From: Sterolibacterium denitrificans | GTDB taxonomy: Bacteria > Pseudomonadota > Gammaproteobacteria > Burkholderiales > Rhodocyclaceae | Length of the DNA: 64,000 bases | Direction of reading: 5' to 3' | Assembly (NCBI RefSeq): GCF_900174485.1 | Contig: NZ_LT837803.1 | Span: forward strand, 186,001 to 250,000 | Shown: positions 1 to 8,055 of the stretch, piece after piece | Layout of the letters: every line of letters begins with the position of its first letter | Position numbering within the stretch: the first letter of the stretch is position 1 | Position numbers and translations under genes: made by a program | Notes under the pieces: generated by a model | Told to the model about the DNA's origin: nothing | The model's input: the letters and a program-made list of their open reading frames with translations, nothing else | Databases searched by the model: none

Positions 1-525
1 CATCACATCCACCGCCGGGAAGCCGGTGCGCACCGGCGCACCCTTGGGCTCACCGTTGAGGCTCAACACGCCGGTATAGCCCTGGGCGAGGAAGTCGATG
101 CCCGGCCGGCCGGCATAGGGGCCGTCGGCGCCGAAGGAGGTCACCCAGATCCAGATGATGTCCGGTTTGTGCTTCTTGATCTGCTCGTAGTTGATGCCCA
201 GCTTGCTCATCGCCGGTTCGCGCACATTCACCACGACGATGTCGGCAGTGGCGGCCATTTTGGCGAAGACTTCCTGCGCTTCCGGCTGCTGCAGGTCGAG
301 CACCATGGCGCGCTTGCTGCGGTTCAGGCTCAGATACGGCCCGCGCTGGTCGCCGCGCTTCGGACCCAGGTGGCGGCTCTCGTCGCCGTAGTGCGATTCG
401 ATCTTGATGACGTCCGCCCCCATGTCGCCGAGCAGGGTGGCGCCATAGGGGCCGGCCAGCATGGTGGACAGGTCGAGGACGCGCAGGCCGGCCAACGGGC
501 CTAGTGAGAAGTCAGGTTGGCTCAT
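1..525 (-). CDS. CoA transferase family III (CaiB/BaiF/Frc type), C-terminus cut by window edge
   Basis: Transfers CoA between carboxylic acids, typically activating a substrate for catabolism. The 175 visible residues begin MSQPDFSLGPLAGLRVLDLS and continue with the AGPYG and ADVIKIE stretches typical of family III CoA-transferases. They reach RTGFPAVD, where Asp173 aligns with the catalytic aspartate of formyl-CoA transferase. The protein normally runs to about 400 residues, so roughly half lies outside the window. The ATG at 525 gives the canonical family N-terminus. It lies downstream of the molybdenum hydroxylase and LLM oxidoreductase genes on the same strand but is separated from them by a toxin-antitoxin pair. 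The acyl substrate cannot be read from the sequence. Confidence 0.88.
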   Translation of the reverse strand, partial: MSQPDFSLGPLAGLRVLDLSTMLAGPYGATLLGDMGADVIKIESHYGDESRHLGPKRGDQRGPYLSLNRSKRAMVLDLQQPEAQEVFAKMAATADIVVVNVREPAMSKLGINYEQIKKHKPDIIWIWVTSFGADGPYAGRPGIDFLAQGYTGVLSLNGEPKGAPVRTGFPAVDVM

Positions 526-587
526 GATGAAGAGTCTTTCGTTCAGTCGTGGTTCGATTTACGTGGGTTTGCTGCGTGACACGTTCT

Positions 588-908
588 CTAGGATTTTTCG
601 ATGCGCTCGATCCAGTAATCCGGCCGCCTGTGCTGATGGGATACGGCCACGATCCAGACTTCGCTCCCACGCAGCACATGACGCAGTGCATAGGGAAACC
701 GGGCCATCACATAGCGTCGTACATCGTCGAGTTCGATAGGAAACAAGGTTGGATTTCGGGCGATGCGGGCCACGGCATCCCTCATGTCGCGCTTGAATCG
801 CAAACCCAGTCCGGGCTGCTGGTGCTCGTACCAATCGCACGCATCGCTCAGTTCATGCGCAGCGAACTCGGCGAAGCGAATTCGCAGTACGCGGTTAGTC
901 GTCGCCAA
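588..908 (-). CDS. RelE/ParE superfamily toxin of a type II toxin-antitoxin module
   Basis: A 106-residue protein with the ParE-like pattern: an N-terminal strand (VLRIRFAEFAAHEL), an ADxxxWY-like helix (DACDWYEHQQPGLG), the RNPTLFP turn, RRYVMARFPYALRH and a C-terminal HQHRRPDYW strand. ParE homologues poison gyrase, while RelE homologues cleave mRNA in the ribosome. The FPYALRH segment and overall pattern favour the ParE/YoeB-like group, but the target cannot be decided here. It overlaps the upstream antitoxin gene by 14 bases, the usual translational coupling of antitoxin and toxin. Confidence 0.85.
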   Translation of the reverse strand: MATTNRVLRIRFAEFAAHELSDACDWYEHQQPGLGLRFKRDMRDAVARIARNPTLFPIELDDVRRYVMARFPYALRHVLRGSEVWIVAVSHQHRRPDYWIERIEKS

Positions 909-1101
909 GAATATCCTCAGCGGGTAGCAATTTCATTAGGCCGTCATCGCAGGCGCAAGCGCGCCGGTGTGCTTCCTCCGCCCATGCCTGTTCGATTTCC
1001 GGGTCGGATTTGTCCAGGCTTTGCATGATCGATTCAGCAATCTCGTAGCGATCTTCTGCCTTGAGCTGCAATGCCATGTCGATGATTTCACGCTTGCCCA
1101 T
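895..1101 (-). CDS. Antitoxin, addiction-module component family (TIGR02574-like)
   Basis: A 68-residue acidic, helical protein (LQLKAEDRYEIAESIMQSLD, then EIEQAWAEEAHRR) matching the short addiction-module proteins that precede ParE-like toxins. It should bind and neutralise the overlapping toxin and may repress its own promoter. The ATG at 1101 has a good ribosome site (AGGAG about 6 bases upstream). A short inverted repeat lies about 40 bases upstream of the start and could be its operator. The C-terminus (LLPAEDILGDD) probably contacts the toxin, as in related pairs. Confidence 0.85.
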   Translation of the reverse strand: MGKREIIDMALQLKAEDRYEIAESIMQSLDKSDPEIEQAWAEEAHRRACACDDGLMKLLPAEDILGDD

Positions 1102-1139
1102 GATTGCTCCTTTCGTTCAACAAACAGCCACTTGGGCAC

Positions 1140-1152
1140 TATCGTAACGATA
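1140..1152. promoter_or_regulatory. Short perfect palindrome upstream of the toxin-antitoxin genes
   Basis: TATCGT and ACGATA flank a single A, a 6-bp perfect inverted repeat about 39 bases before the antitoxin start and at the end of the preceding LLM oxidoreductase gene. Position and symmetry fit an autoregulatory operator, but this is inference from one short repeat. Confidence 0.3.
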
Positions 1153-1154
1153 CC

Positions 1155-2225
1155 TTAATCCTGATGCAGTTTCGCCACGATTTCCCGCTGCATGTCGAGG
1201 TCGTCGCGCGTCTCGCCCAGCAACACGAAGGTCACAGTGTCGAAGGCGCCGGCGCACTTGGCGCGGATGGTGTCGACCAGCTTGTCGTAAGTGCTGATAA
1301 CCGCCCATTCTTCCAGCATGTCGTCGGTGATCAGGGCGGGCATTTCCGCCCACTTGTTGGCAACCGACAGGCCGTGCAGCTTCATGCCCAGGCCATCCCA
1401 GCCGTGATGATCGAGAACGGTGTGGTAGGAGCGGGTGGATGCGTAGAAAGCGATCTGCTTGCGCAAGGCGTTCTTGGCTTTTTCGACTTCTTCCTCGTTC
1501 TTGCCGACGGCCATGAACGGCGCGCCGATCAGGTCGAAGGCGGCGGCATCGCGGCCGCCGCGCTGGGCGCCTTCGGCCACCGCCGGCAGGATCACCTCGC
1601 GCGTGTAGCGGAAGGTGGCGATGGGATGCAGGCGCAGACCGGCGCACAACTCGCCGGACAGACGCGCCATATAGGGATTGGCGGCGGCGGCGTAGAGCGG
1701 CACGTCGGGGAATTCGATCGGGCCGGGATTGAAGAAAGGCGGCAGCATGGTGAAGCGGTAATGCTCACCTTCGAAATAGGTCGGGCTGTCCGGGTTCTGG
1801 AAGCTCTTGAATATCGCCTGCAGGCAGAGGAAATATTCGCGCATGCGCGGCCCCGGCGGGCTGGGCCAGGCGGTGCTGTAGCGGCGCTCGTTGTGGCCCT
1901 TGACCTGGCTGCCCAGACCCAGCGTGAACCGGCCGCCGGTGTAGTTGGCCAGATCCCAGGCGAGCTGGGCGGTGACCATCGGACTGCGCGGAAAGGCCAC
2001 GGCGATGTTGGTGCCCAAACGCACCCGCTGCGTATGTTCGGCGGCGATCATCAGCGGCAGGAAGGGATCGTGGCCGGACTCCGGCGTGGTCAGGCCATCG
2101 TAGCCGATGTCTTCCATCTGTCGCGCCAGTTCGGCGATGCGCGCCAGCGTCGGGCGATTCTGGCCTTGACCGGCGTATTGATCGGTATCGGGCCCCATCA
2201 GGGCGGTTTCGACGCGCAATGCCAT
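1155..2225 (-). CDS. LLM class flavin-dependent oxidoreductase (TIGR03617-like, F420/FMN type)
   Basis: A 356-residue luciferase-like TIM-barrel protein. It shows the family landmarks ARQMEDIGYDGLTTPE near residue 36, LGTNIAVAFPRSPM near residue 70, and GRFTLGLGSQVKGHNERRY near residue 98. These proteins oxidise or reduce carbon substrates with reduced FMN or F420. It is closest in character to the subgroup often found in actinobacterial and proteobacterial lipid or steroid catabolic clusters. It is last in a minus-strand run after the molybdenum hydroxylase genes, but a 60-bp hairpin repeat separates it from the large subunit. The substrate is unknown. Confidence 0.85.
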   Translation of the reverse strand: MALRVETALMGPDTDQYAGQGQNRPTLARIAELARQMEDIGYDGLTTPESGHDPFLPLMIAAEHTQRVRLGTNIAVAFPRSPMVTAQLAWDLANYTGGRFTLGLGSQVKGHNERRYSTAWPSPPGPRMREYFLCLQAIFKSFQNPDSPTYFEGEHYRFTMLPPFFNPGPIEFPDVPLYAAAANPYMARLSGELCAGLRLHPIATFRYTREVILPAVAEGAQRGGRDAAAFDLIGAPFMAVGKNEEEVEKAKNALRKQIAFYASTRSYHTVLDHHGWDGLGMKLHGLSVANKWAEMPALITDDMLEEWAVISTYDKLVDTIRAKCAGAFDTVTFVLLGETRDDLDMQREIVAKLHQD

Positions 2226-2260
2226 GGAGTACCTCGGGATCAGGAGCTAGGGGCTGGACA

Positions 2261-2323
2261 CGCCATTCCCGCGAAGGCCGGAATCCACACGTTCATGGAT
2301 TCCCGCCTTCGCGGGAATGACGG
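2261..2323. repeat. REP-like dispersed inverted repeat, copy 1
   Basis: Arms of 26 bases (2262-2287 and 2296-2321) pair with two mismatches around an 8-base loop. The core is ATTCCCGCGAAGGC. A second copy with nearly identical arms and a different loop lies at 7929-7999. It sits in the gap between the LLM oxidoreductase and the molybdenum subunit gene, so it may also form an RNA hairpin in the operon transcript. Repeats with this core are common in betaproteobacterial genomes. Confidence 0.8.
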
Positions 2324-2342
2324 GCGTTACATGACTGCAACC

Positions 2343-4751
2343 TTACTTCGCCTGCTGCAGCAGCTTCCACAGGCGATGCGGCGAAGCCGGCGTCTCGTGA
2401 ATCTTCAAATCCAGCGGCGAAAGCGCATCGTTGATGGCGCACATCAACGCGGCCGGCGTGGTGTGGATCGCGCCCTCGCCGCAGCCCTTGGCACCCAGCG
2501 GCGCGACCGGCGAAGGGGTGCACACTTCCCCCTTTTCGGTCATCGGCACTTCGTGGATGGTGGGCATCAGGTAGTCGACGAAGGTCGACACCAGCGGCTG
2601 CGCCTCGTCGTTGTAGACGTATTCCTCGAACAGCGCAGCGCCAACGCCCTGAGCCACCCCGCCCTGGATCTGGCCTTCGACGTTGGCCGGGTTGAGGCGC
2701 GTGCCGCAGTCGTCGACGATGAAGTACTTGAGGATACTGGTGCGGCCGGTCTGGCGGTCGATCTCGATCATCGCCACATGGGCGGCATTGGCGGCCGTCA
2801 GGTAACTGCGGCAGCGCGCCTGATCGTCCGGCATGTTGCGGTTGGGCGCGGTCCACACCGAGGTCGCCTCGGGGCAGGGCTCGATGCCCGGCGGCAGCAG
2901 GTCGCTCCTGAACAGCATGGTGCCGGCGACTTCGGCCAGCGTCATGCCGGCTTCGGGCATCGCCTTGAGACGCAGGCGGCCGTCCATCAGCTCGACCTGA
3001 TCGGGCGTGGTCTGCATCAGGCCGGCGACGACCTGGGAGAAGATGCCGCGCAGCTTTTCGCAGGCGCCGAGGATGGCGCCGGTGATCGCCACGCCCAGAC
3101 GGCTGCCGCCCGGGCCGAAGTGCGGCGGCGCGACATCGGTCGAGGCCATGGTCACCTTGACCATGCTCATGTCGACGCCGAAGTAATCGGCGACGACCTG
3201 TGCCGCCACGGTGTATTGGCCCTGGCCCTGCAGATTGAAGCCGACGATGACGGTGATGCCGCCGAACACATCGACGGCCACGCGCGCGCCTTCCGGCACG
3301 CCTACACCCGGCACGCCGACGGCGGAATACACGTTCCAGTCGAACACGCCCGGCTCGACGGTGCTGACCACGCCGATGCCGACCAGCCTCCCGGCGGCGC
3401 GTGCAGCGGCCTGCTCCTCACGCATCTTCCGGTAGTCGGCCATGTCGAGCAGCTTGTCGAGGACGGCCTCGTAGTTGCCGCTGTCGTACTCGTTGCCGCT
3501 GGGGATGGTGTAGGGAAACTGCTCGGGGCGGATGTAGTTCCTGCGGCGCAGTTCGGCCGGATCCATGCCCAGCTTGCGGGCAGCCATGTCCATCAGCGAT
3601 TCAAGCACGAAGAAGTGCGGCGGCGGGCCGTAACCGCGATAAGGATAGGTCGGCGCGCGATTGGTGGCGACGATGGTGGTGTCGTAGGACGCCGCCTGGA
3701 TGCGATAGGGGCCGGTGAACGCGGCGATCGGCTTGGCCACCGAAATGGTGCCGTAGCCTTCGCAGCCCGCGCCCTGATCGTCGATCAGCTTGACGCGGAA
3801 ACCGGTGACGGTGCCATCGGCCTTCACCGCCAGTTCGGCGTCGTAATAGCGATCCCAGGACTGGCTGCCGCCGGCCAGCAGGTACTCCATGCGGTCTTCG
3901 GTGTATTTGACCGGCCGACCGTTGGCCTTGCGCGACAGCAGGGCGGTGATGTCGGTGGCGCGCGGCCCGCCCTTGCCGCCGAAGCCGCCGCCTTGCGGGT
4001 GGCTGATCAGCTTGACCTTGTTGGGCAGCAGGTTGAGCACGGCCGAGCGGCCGAGGGCGAAGAAGCGCGGCGCCTGGTAGGCACCGCGGCAGGTGAGCTC
4101 GTGATTCACCACATCCCAGGTCGAGATGCAGCCGAAGGTCTCGGTCGGATTGGCGCCGCAGCGGTTCCAGCGGAAGCTGTCGCGGATGACATGATCGGCT
4201 TCGGCGAACAGAGGGTCGACCTCGCCCCAGACGAAGTTCTTGTGCTGGATGACGTTGGTGCCGTGCTGCTCGAAAATCACCGGCGCATCCGGCGCCATCG
4301 CTGCGCTGGGCGTCGGCAGCGCTGGCAGAAGTTCGTATTCGACCTCGATCAGCTCCAGCGCATCCTCGGCCAGGTAACGGCTATCGGCGGCCACGGCAGC
4401 GACGGGTTCGCCGACGAAACGCACCTTGTCCACCGCCATGCAGTAGTTGCCCCAGCCTTCCGGCGCGGTGGTGCAGGGATTCGACCAGGCCTTGACGTCG
4501 ACGCCGGTGAGCACGACATGCACGCCGGGCAGCGCTTCGGCCGCAGCGGTGTTGATGGAGACGATGCGCGCATGCGGATGCGGGCTGCGCAGGATCGCCG
4601 CATGCAGCATGCCGGGCAACGTGACGTTGTCGATGAACTCGGCGGTGCCGGTGACCAGCGAGGGATCCTCGACGCGCTTGACTTCCTTGCCGACGTAGCG
4701 GACGTTGCTGGTCGGCAGTTGTTCGGGCAGGGTGGGGATGGCATGGCTCAT
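2343..4751 (-). CDS. Xanthine dehydrogenase family protein, molybdopterin-binding large subunit
   Basis: An 802-residue large subunit that should hydroxylate (or hydrate and oxidise) a substrate with oxygen from water, using a molybdenum cofactor. The a/b hammerhead domain occupies about residues 15-150. The cofactor-binding GGGFGGKGG motif is at 254-262, and GAKGCGE at 753-759 places the catalytic glutamate at 759. The usual PYRGFG/P arginine loop appears as YPYRGYGPPPHFFVLES. The gene is last of a FAD, 2Fe-2S, Mo operon with a 12-base gap and a strong GGGGGAG ribosome site. The substrate cannot be read directly. Candidates are steroids (compare the AtcABC 1-testosterone hydratase/dehydrogenase of anaerobic androgen degraders), terpenoids or N-heterocycles. 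Confidence 0.9.
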   Translation of the reverse strand: MSHAIPTLPEQLPTSNVRYVGKEVKRVEDPSLVTGTAEFIDNVTLPGMLHAAILRSPHPHARIVSINTAAAEALPGVHVVLTGVDVKAWSNPCTTAPEGWGNYCMAVDKVRFVGEPVAAVAADSRYLAEDALELIEVEYELLPALPTPSAAMAPDAPVIFEQHGTNVIQHKNFVWGEVDPLFAEADHVIRDSFRWNRCGANPTETFGCISTWDVVNHELTCRGAYQAPRFFALGRSAVLNLLPNKVKLISHPQGGGFGGKGGPRATDITALLSRKANGRPVKYTEDRMEYLLAGGSQSWDRYYDAELAVKADGTVTGFRVKLIDDQGAGCEGYGTISVAKPIAAFTGPYRIQAASYDTTIVATNRAPTYPYRGYGPPPHFFVLESLMDMAARKLGMDPAELRRRNYIRPEQFPYTIPSGNEYDSGNYEAVLDKLLDMADYRKMREEQAAARAAGRLVGIGVVSTVEPGVFDWNVYSAVGVPGVGVPEGARVAVDVFGGITVIVGFNLQGQGQYTVAAQVVADYFGVDMSMVKVTMASTDVAPPHFGPGGSRLGVAITGAILGACEKLRGIFSQVVAGLMQTTPDQVELMDGRLRLKAMPEAGMTLAEVAGTMLFRSDLLPPGIEPCPEATSVWTAPNRNMPDDQARCRSYLTAANAAHVAMIEIDRQTGRTSILKYFIVDDCGTRLNPANVEGQIQGGVAQGVGAALFEEYVYNDEAQPLVSTFVDYLMPTIHEVPMTEKGEVCTPSPVAPLGAKGCGEGAIHTTPAALMCAINDALSPLDLKIHETPASPHRLWKLLQQAK

Positions 4752-4763
4752 GTCTGCTCCCCC

Positions 4764-5270
4764 TCAGGCGCTCTGCGCGGCGTTGCCGGCTTCACGCAGC
4801 TTGCTGGCGGCCAGCTTCACCGACTCGACGATCTGCTGATAGCCGGTGCAGCGACACAGGTTGCCGCCCAGCGCGTCCTTGATTTCCTCCTCGGAAGGGT
4901 TCGGATTCTCGCGCAGCAGTTCCAGCGTGGTCATCATGAAGCCGGGCGTACAGAAGCCGCATTGCAGGCCATGGGCCTCGATGAAGGCATTCTGGATCGG
5001 ATGCAGCTCGCCGGTCCGGGCATTGCGCAGGCCTTCCACGGTAGTGATTTCGGTGCCGTCGGCCTGCACCGCGAAAGTCAGGCAGGCGCGCGCCGAAGCG
5101 CCGTTGATCAGGATGGTGCACACGCCGCAAATACCGTGTTCGCAGCCGACGTGGGTACCGCCCAGGTTGAGTTCGTGGCGCAGGAAATCGGCCAGCGTCA
5201 GACGCGGCTCGACTTCACGTTCGTAGCGCACGCCATTCACCGACAGGCTGATCTTGTGTTGGGTGGTCAT
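4764..5270 (-). CDS. (2Fe-2S)-binding small subunit of the molybdenum hydroxylase
   Basis: A 168-residue electron-transfer subunit carrying two [2Fe-2S] clusters. The plant-ferredoxin-type cluster uses Cys43, Cys48, Cys51 and Cys63 (GCEHGICGVC then ACL). The second uses Cys104, Cys107, Cys139 and Cys141 (QCGFCTPG and NLCRCTGY). All eight ligands are present, so the chain from the molybdenum centre to FAD looks intact. The ATG at 5270 follows AAAGG at a normal distance; an upstream in-frame ATG at 5315 would overlap the preceding gene and adds no family residues. It lies between the FAD and molybdenum subunit genes. Confidence 0.93.
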   Translation of the reverse strand: MTTQHKISLSVNGVRYEREVEPRLTLADFLRHELNLGGTHVGCEHGICGVCTILINGASARACLTFAVQADGTEITTVEGLRNARTGELHPIQNAFIEAHGLQCGFCTPGFMMTTLELLRENPNPSEEEIKDALGGNLCRCTGYQQIVESVKLAASKLREAGNAAQSA

Positions 5271-5304
5271 CGGGTTACCTTTCTCTATCTCGCAATCTTG
5301 CGGC

Positions 5305-6180
5305 TCAGACAGCACGCGCGGCGGCTTCGGCCAGGCAGCGCTCGGTCAGCGCACGAACCAGCGCGCGACGGTATTCGCTCGAGGCATGAATGCAACTCAT
5401 CGGCTCTTCCAGCGCCGCAGCGCCGGCCGCCGCAGCGCGGGCAAAGTTTTCCGCCGTCGGCGCCTGGCCCTGCAGCGCCGCTTCGGCCGCTTCCAGACGC
5501 ACGGCCGTCGGATTGACGCCGAAGGCGGCGATTTTCGCCTCGCTGATCACGGCGCCCGATTTCTGCAGGGTCAGGCAGACGCCGGCCAGGGCCAGGTCGC
5601 CGTGGCGCCGCGCTTCCTCGCGGATCGCCCAACCGGCGCCGACGGGCAGGGTCGGCATGCGCACTTCGGTCAGGATTTCGTTGGTCTCCAGGCTGGTGGT
5701 CATGTAGGTGACGAAGAATTCCTCCGCCGGAATCAGACGCTCGCCCTCCGGACCGACGGCCTTGAATTCCATATCGAGCACCAGGGCCACGGCCGGATAT
5801 TCAGAGGCCGGATCGGCATGGGCGAAGGAGCCGCCGACCGAACCGCGATTGCGGATCTGGCGGTGACCGACCAGTTGCGTGGCATCGTGGAACAACCGCT
5901 GTCTGGCCTTGATCAGTTCGGAGACGCCGGCCGCATGCTTGCTGGTCATCGCGCCGATGGCAATCACCTTGCCTTCTTCGCGAATGTAGTCGAGTGCCTT
6001 GATGCGGCCGAGATCGATGAGGGCTTCGGGGCGGGCGACGCGCAATGCCAGCATGGGCGTCAGGCTCTGGCCGCCAGCCAGGATCTTGACGTCGACACCT
6101 TCGTCTTCCAGGGTGCCGAGGAGACTCACGGCAGCCTCCAGCGTCTGCGGTGAGTGATATGCGAAAGCAGCCGATTTCAT
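5305..6180 (-). CDS. FAD-binding subunit of the molybdenum hydroxylase (CoxM-like)
   Basis: A 291-residue FAD subunit of the xanthine dehydrogenase/CO dehydrogenase family that passes electrons from the iron-sulfur subunit to an acceptor. The flavin motifs are AGGQSLTPML at 35-44 and RNRGSVGGSFAHADPASE at 110-127. The ATG at 6180 gives the standard MKSAAFAYHSP opening with GGAAA before it; the open frame runs further upstream but without family similarity. It is the first gene of the three-subunit operon, with 34 bases to the 2Fe-2S gene, and is transcribed divergently from the nitronate-monooxygenase-like gene. Confidence 0.92.
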   Translation of the reverse strand: MKSAAFAYHSPQTLEAAVSLLGTLEDEGVDVKILAGGQSLTPMLALRVARPEALIDLGRIKALDYIREEGKVIAIGAMTSKHAAGVSELIKARQRLFHDATQLVGHRQIRNRGSVGGSFAHADPASEYPAVALVLDMEFKAVGPEGERLIPAEEFFVTYMTTSLETNEILTEVRMPTLPVGAGWAIREEARRHGDLALAGVCLTLQKSGAVISEAKIAAFGVNPTAVRLEAAEAALQGQAPTAENFARAAAAGAAALEEPMSCIHASSEYRRALVRALTERCLAEAAARAV

Positions 6181-6547
6181 GGTGATTTCCAGTGAGGTTG
6201 GTCGATCCAGCCTGAGGCCTGGCAACATGCAGGCGATACTGGCGACATTCGGACGAGCATGGCCAGATATCAGCGCACGAGCGCCGGCCACGAACGGCCG
6301 GCGCGGGACTCGGCAGTGTAAAACCGCATCGAGACTAAGGCAAGCGCGCCCCATTCTGATCCGGCCTACAGAGTCTCATTTCGGGCCAACTTATCGCCGG
6401 CGCGACCGCAGGGGGTTTATTTTAAAGTGGGGAAAAGTTAGATTAAGCCGTTTGATATGCGGTCGTTCGAGTCCGGCCCGCCAGGGTTGGCACGGGAGCG
6501 TCCGGAGCACGCAGCCAGAGTAACCCGTTATTCCCAAGGAGTTGTAT
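6181..6547. other. Divergent intergenic region between molybdenum hydroxylase and nitronate monooxygenase-like genes
   Basis: This 367-base gap must carry the promoters of both divergent units. An AT-rich stretch at about 6415-6465 (TTTATTTTAAAG then GTTAGATTAAG) is the likeliest promoter zone for the plus-strand gene. A hairpin with 9-base arms lies at 6281-6304 (GCGCCGGCC, 6-base loop). I see no convincing consensus promoter or known operator and no coding sequence. Confidence 0.5.
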
Positions 6548-7645
6548 ATGAGCGGTCCCCTGCATACCCAGTTGTGCGAAAAACTCGGCATCGAGTATCC
6601 CGTCGTCGCCTTCACCCACTGCAAGGACGTCGCCGTGGCGGTCATCAACGCCGGCGGTTTCGCCGTGCTCGGCGAGGCGATGCACACCCCCGATGAAATC
6701 GCTGCCGACATCAAGTGGATCCGCGACCGCATCGACGGCAAGCCTTTCGGCATCGACCTGGTATTGCCGGCTTCCGTACCCGAAGAAAAGACCGTCGAGG
6801 AACTGCTGGCGATGATCCCGCAGTCCCACCGCGATTTCGAGCAGTACATCAAGCAGAAGTACAACGTGCCCGATCCCAAGGTCGCGCCGAACCTGCACCA
6901 GTGGGGCGGCCTCGACCAGAAGCGCGCCCTGGCCCAACTGGAAGTGATTTTCGACGAGCGCGTGCCCGTCTTCGCCTCCGGCCTCGGCTCGCCCGCCTTC
7001 ATCCTCAAGCGCGCCCATGAACTCGGCATGCAGGTCTGGGGCCTCGTCGGCAAGCCGCGCCAGGCCAAGAAGCAGATCGAGGCCGGCACCGACGTGATCA
7101 TCGCCCAGGGCTATGACGCCGCCGGCCACACCGGCAACATCGGCACCTTCTCGATCGTCCCGCAGGTCGTCGACGCCGCGCGCGCCGCCGGCATCCCCGT
7201 GCTCGCCGCCGGTGGCGTGACCACCGGCCGTCACCTCGCTGCCGCCCTGGCGCTCGGCGCCGCGGGCGTGTGGACCGGCTCGCTGTGGCTGGCCTCGCGC
7301 GAATCCGACGTCAATCTGCCGCTCAAGGAGCGCCTGATCGAAGCCGAGACCGACGACACCATGTACTCCAACTGCATTTCCGGCTACACCATGCGCACCA
7401 CGCGCTGCCCGTGGCACGACGAGTGGCTGGCGCCGGGCGCGCCCGAGCCGCTGAAGCCGCCATTGCAGATGATGCTGTCGTCGAACTACATCCAGGGTTC
7501 GCTCGACTACCAGCGCAAGGATCTGATGACCGAGGCCGCCGGCCAGGGCATCCATTACGTCAAGGAAATGAAGCCGGCGCGGCAGATCCTTTCCGACATC
7601 GTCGAGGAAGCGCTCGATGTCTTCGATCGTTTCGCCAGTGCCTGA
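6548..7645 (+). CDS. Nitronate monooxygenase-like FMN protein (2-nitropropane dioxygenase family)
   Basis: A 365-residue FMN-dependent TIM barrel. The family motif AAGHTGNIG (His194) and the phosphate-binding AAGGVTTGRHLAAAL near residue 221 are present. The ATG at 6548 is preferred over the TTG at 6542 because AAGGAG lies 6 bases upstream of it. Many family members near degradation genes are not true nitronate oxidases but act on CoA thioesters or other substrates, as IpdC does in actinobacterial steroid degradation. The TTRCPWHDEW and LKPPLQMMLS region near the C-terminus is shared with the longer actinobacterial paralogues. It is divergent from the molybdenum hydroxylase and overlaps a small downstream gene by 29 bases. 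Confidence 0.85.
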   Translation: MSGPLHTQLCEKLGIEYPVVAFTHCKDVAVAVINAGGFAVLGEAMHTPDEIAADIKWIRDRIDGKPFGIDLVLPASVPEEKTVEELLAMIPQSHRDFEQYIKQKYNVPDPKVAPNLHQWGGLDQKRALAQLEVIFDERVPVFASGLGSPAFILKRAHELGMQVWGLVGKPRQAKKQIEAGTDVIIAQGYDAAGHTGNIGTFSIVPQVVDAARAAGIPVLAAGGVTTGRHLAAALALGAAGVWTGSLWLASRESDVNLPLKERLIEAETDDTMYSNCISGYTMRTTRCPWHDEWLAPGAPEPLKPPLQMMLSSNYIQGSLDYQRKDLMTEAAGQGIHYVKEMKPARQILSDIVEEALDVFDRFASA

Positions 7646-7907
7646 GTCCGGCACGGCCCTGCCCTACGAGAGCGGCTTCGCTCCCGAAATGCAGGGTCGG
7701 CGCGCCGAATGCGACGGCGGCGCGCCCATCGTCGGCACCAGGTACGCCGGCCGCCAGGATTTTGCCGGCACGCTGACCGGCCATTACCGCGACTATGGCA
7801 AATACGCCTGGCGCTGGTATCTGCTGGCCGAGCTGACGAAGAAGCCGGAAGGCTATGTGCATGAGGCCGTCTGGTGCGATGCCGACAGCCTGTTCATGGC
7901 CGATTAG
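7617..7907 (+). CDS. Small conserved-looking protein of unknown function
   Basis: A 96-residue protein that I do not recognise. It starts inside the 3' end of the nitronate monooxygenase-like gene and ends just before the second hairpin repeat. Codon use throughout is GC-rich at third positions like its neighbours, which supports real coding. The C-terminal half is rich in aromatic and acidic residues (HYRDYGKYAWRWYLLAEL, then EAVWCDADSLFMAD). There is no signal peptide or membrane segment. Overlap with the upstream gene suggests co-translation and a possible accessory role for that enzyme. Confidence 0.65.
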   Translation: MSSIVSPVPESGTALPYESGFAPEMQGRRAECDGGAPIVGTRYAGRQDFAGTLTGHYRDYGKYAWRWYLLAELTKKPEGYVHEAVWCDADSLFMAD

Positions 7908-7928
7908 CGAGACTGGCGACTCAAGACA

Positions 7929-7999
7929 CCGTCATTCCCGCGAAGGTGGGAATCCATGAGTCGGCACCTTCTGGATTCCCGCCTTCGCGGGAATGACGG
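7929..7999. repeat. REP-like dispersed inverted repeat, copy 2
   Basis: Arms of 28 bases (7929-7956 and 7972-7999) pair with a single mismatch around a 15-base loop. The arms match copy 1 at 2261-2323 almost base for base, while the loops differ. It lies 57 bases upstream of the etfB start, between that gene and the small unknown protein gene. Confidence 0.85.
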
Positions 8000-8055
8000 A
8001 TCGATTAACAAGTGATTTGCGGCCCCCCTCTTGTTATGGGCCAGGGAGTGAAAAC

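Noticed and set aside
2261-2323. Hairpin read as a possible CRISPR repeat
   Set aside because: Only two copies 5.6 kb apart, no regular spacers and no cas genes; it behaves as a dispersed inverted repeat.
1104-5516. A 1470-residue plus-strand open frame over the LLM and molybdenum hydroxylase genes
   Set aside because: It is antisense to four genes with clear family motifs, has no recognisable domain, and arises because GC-rich codon bias removes stop codons on the opposite strand.
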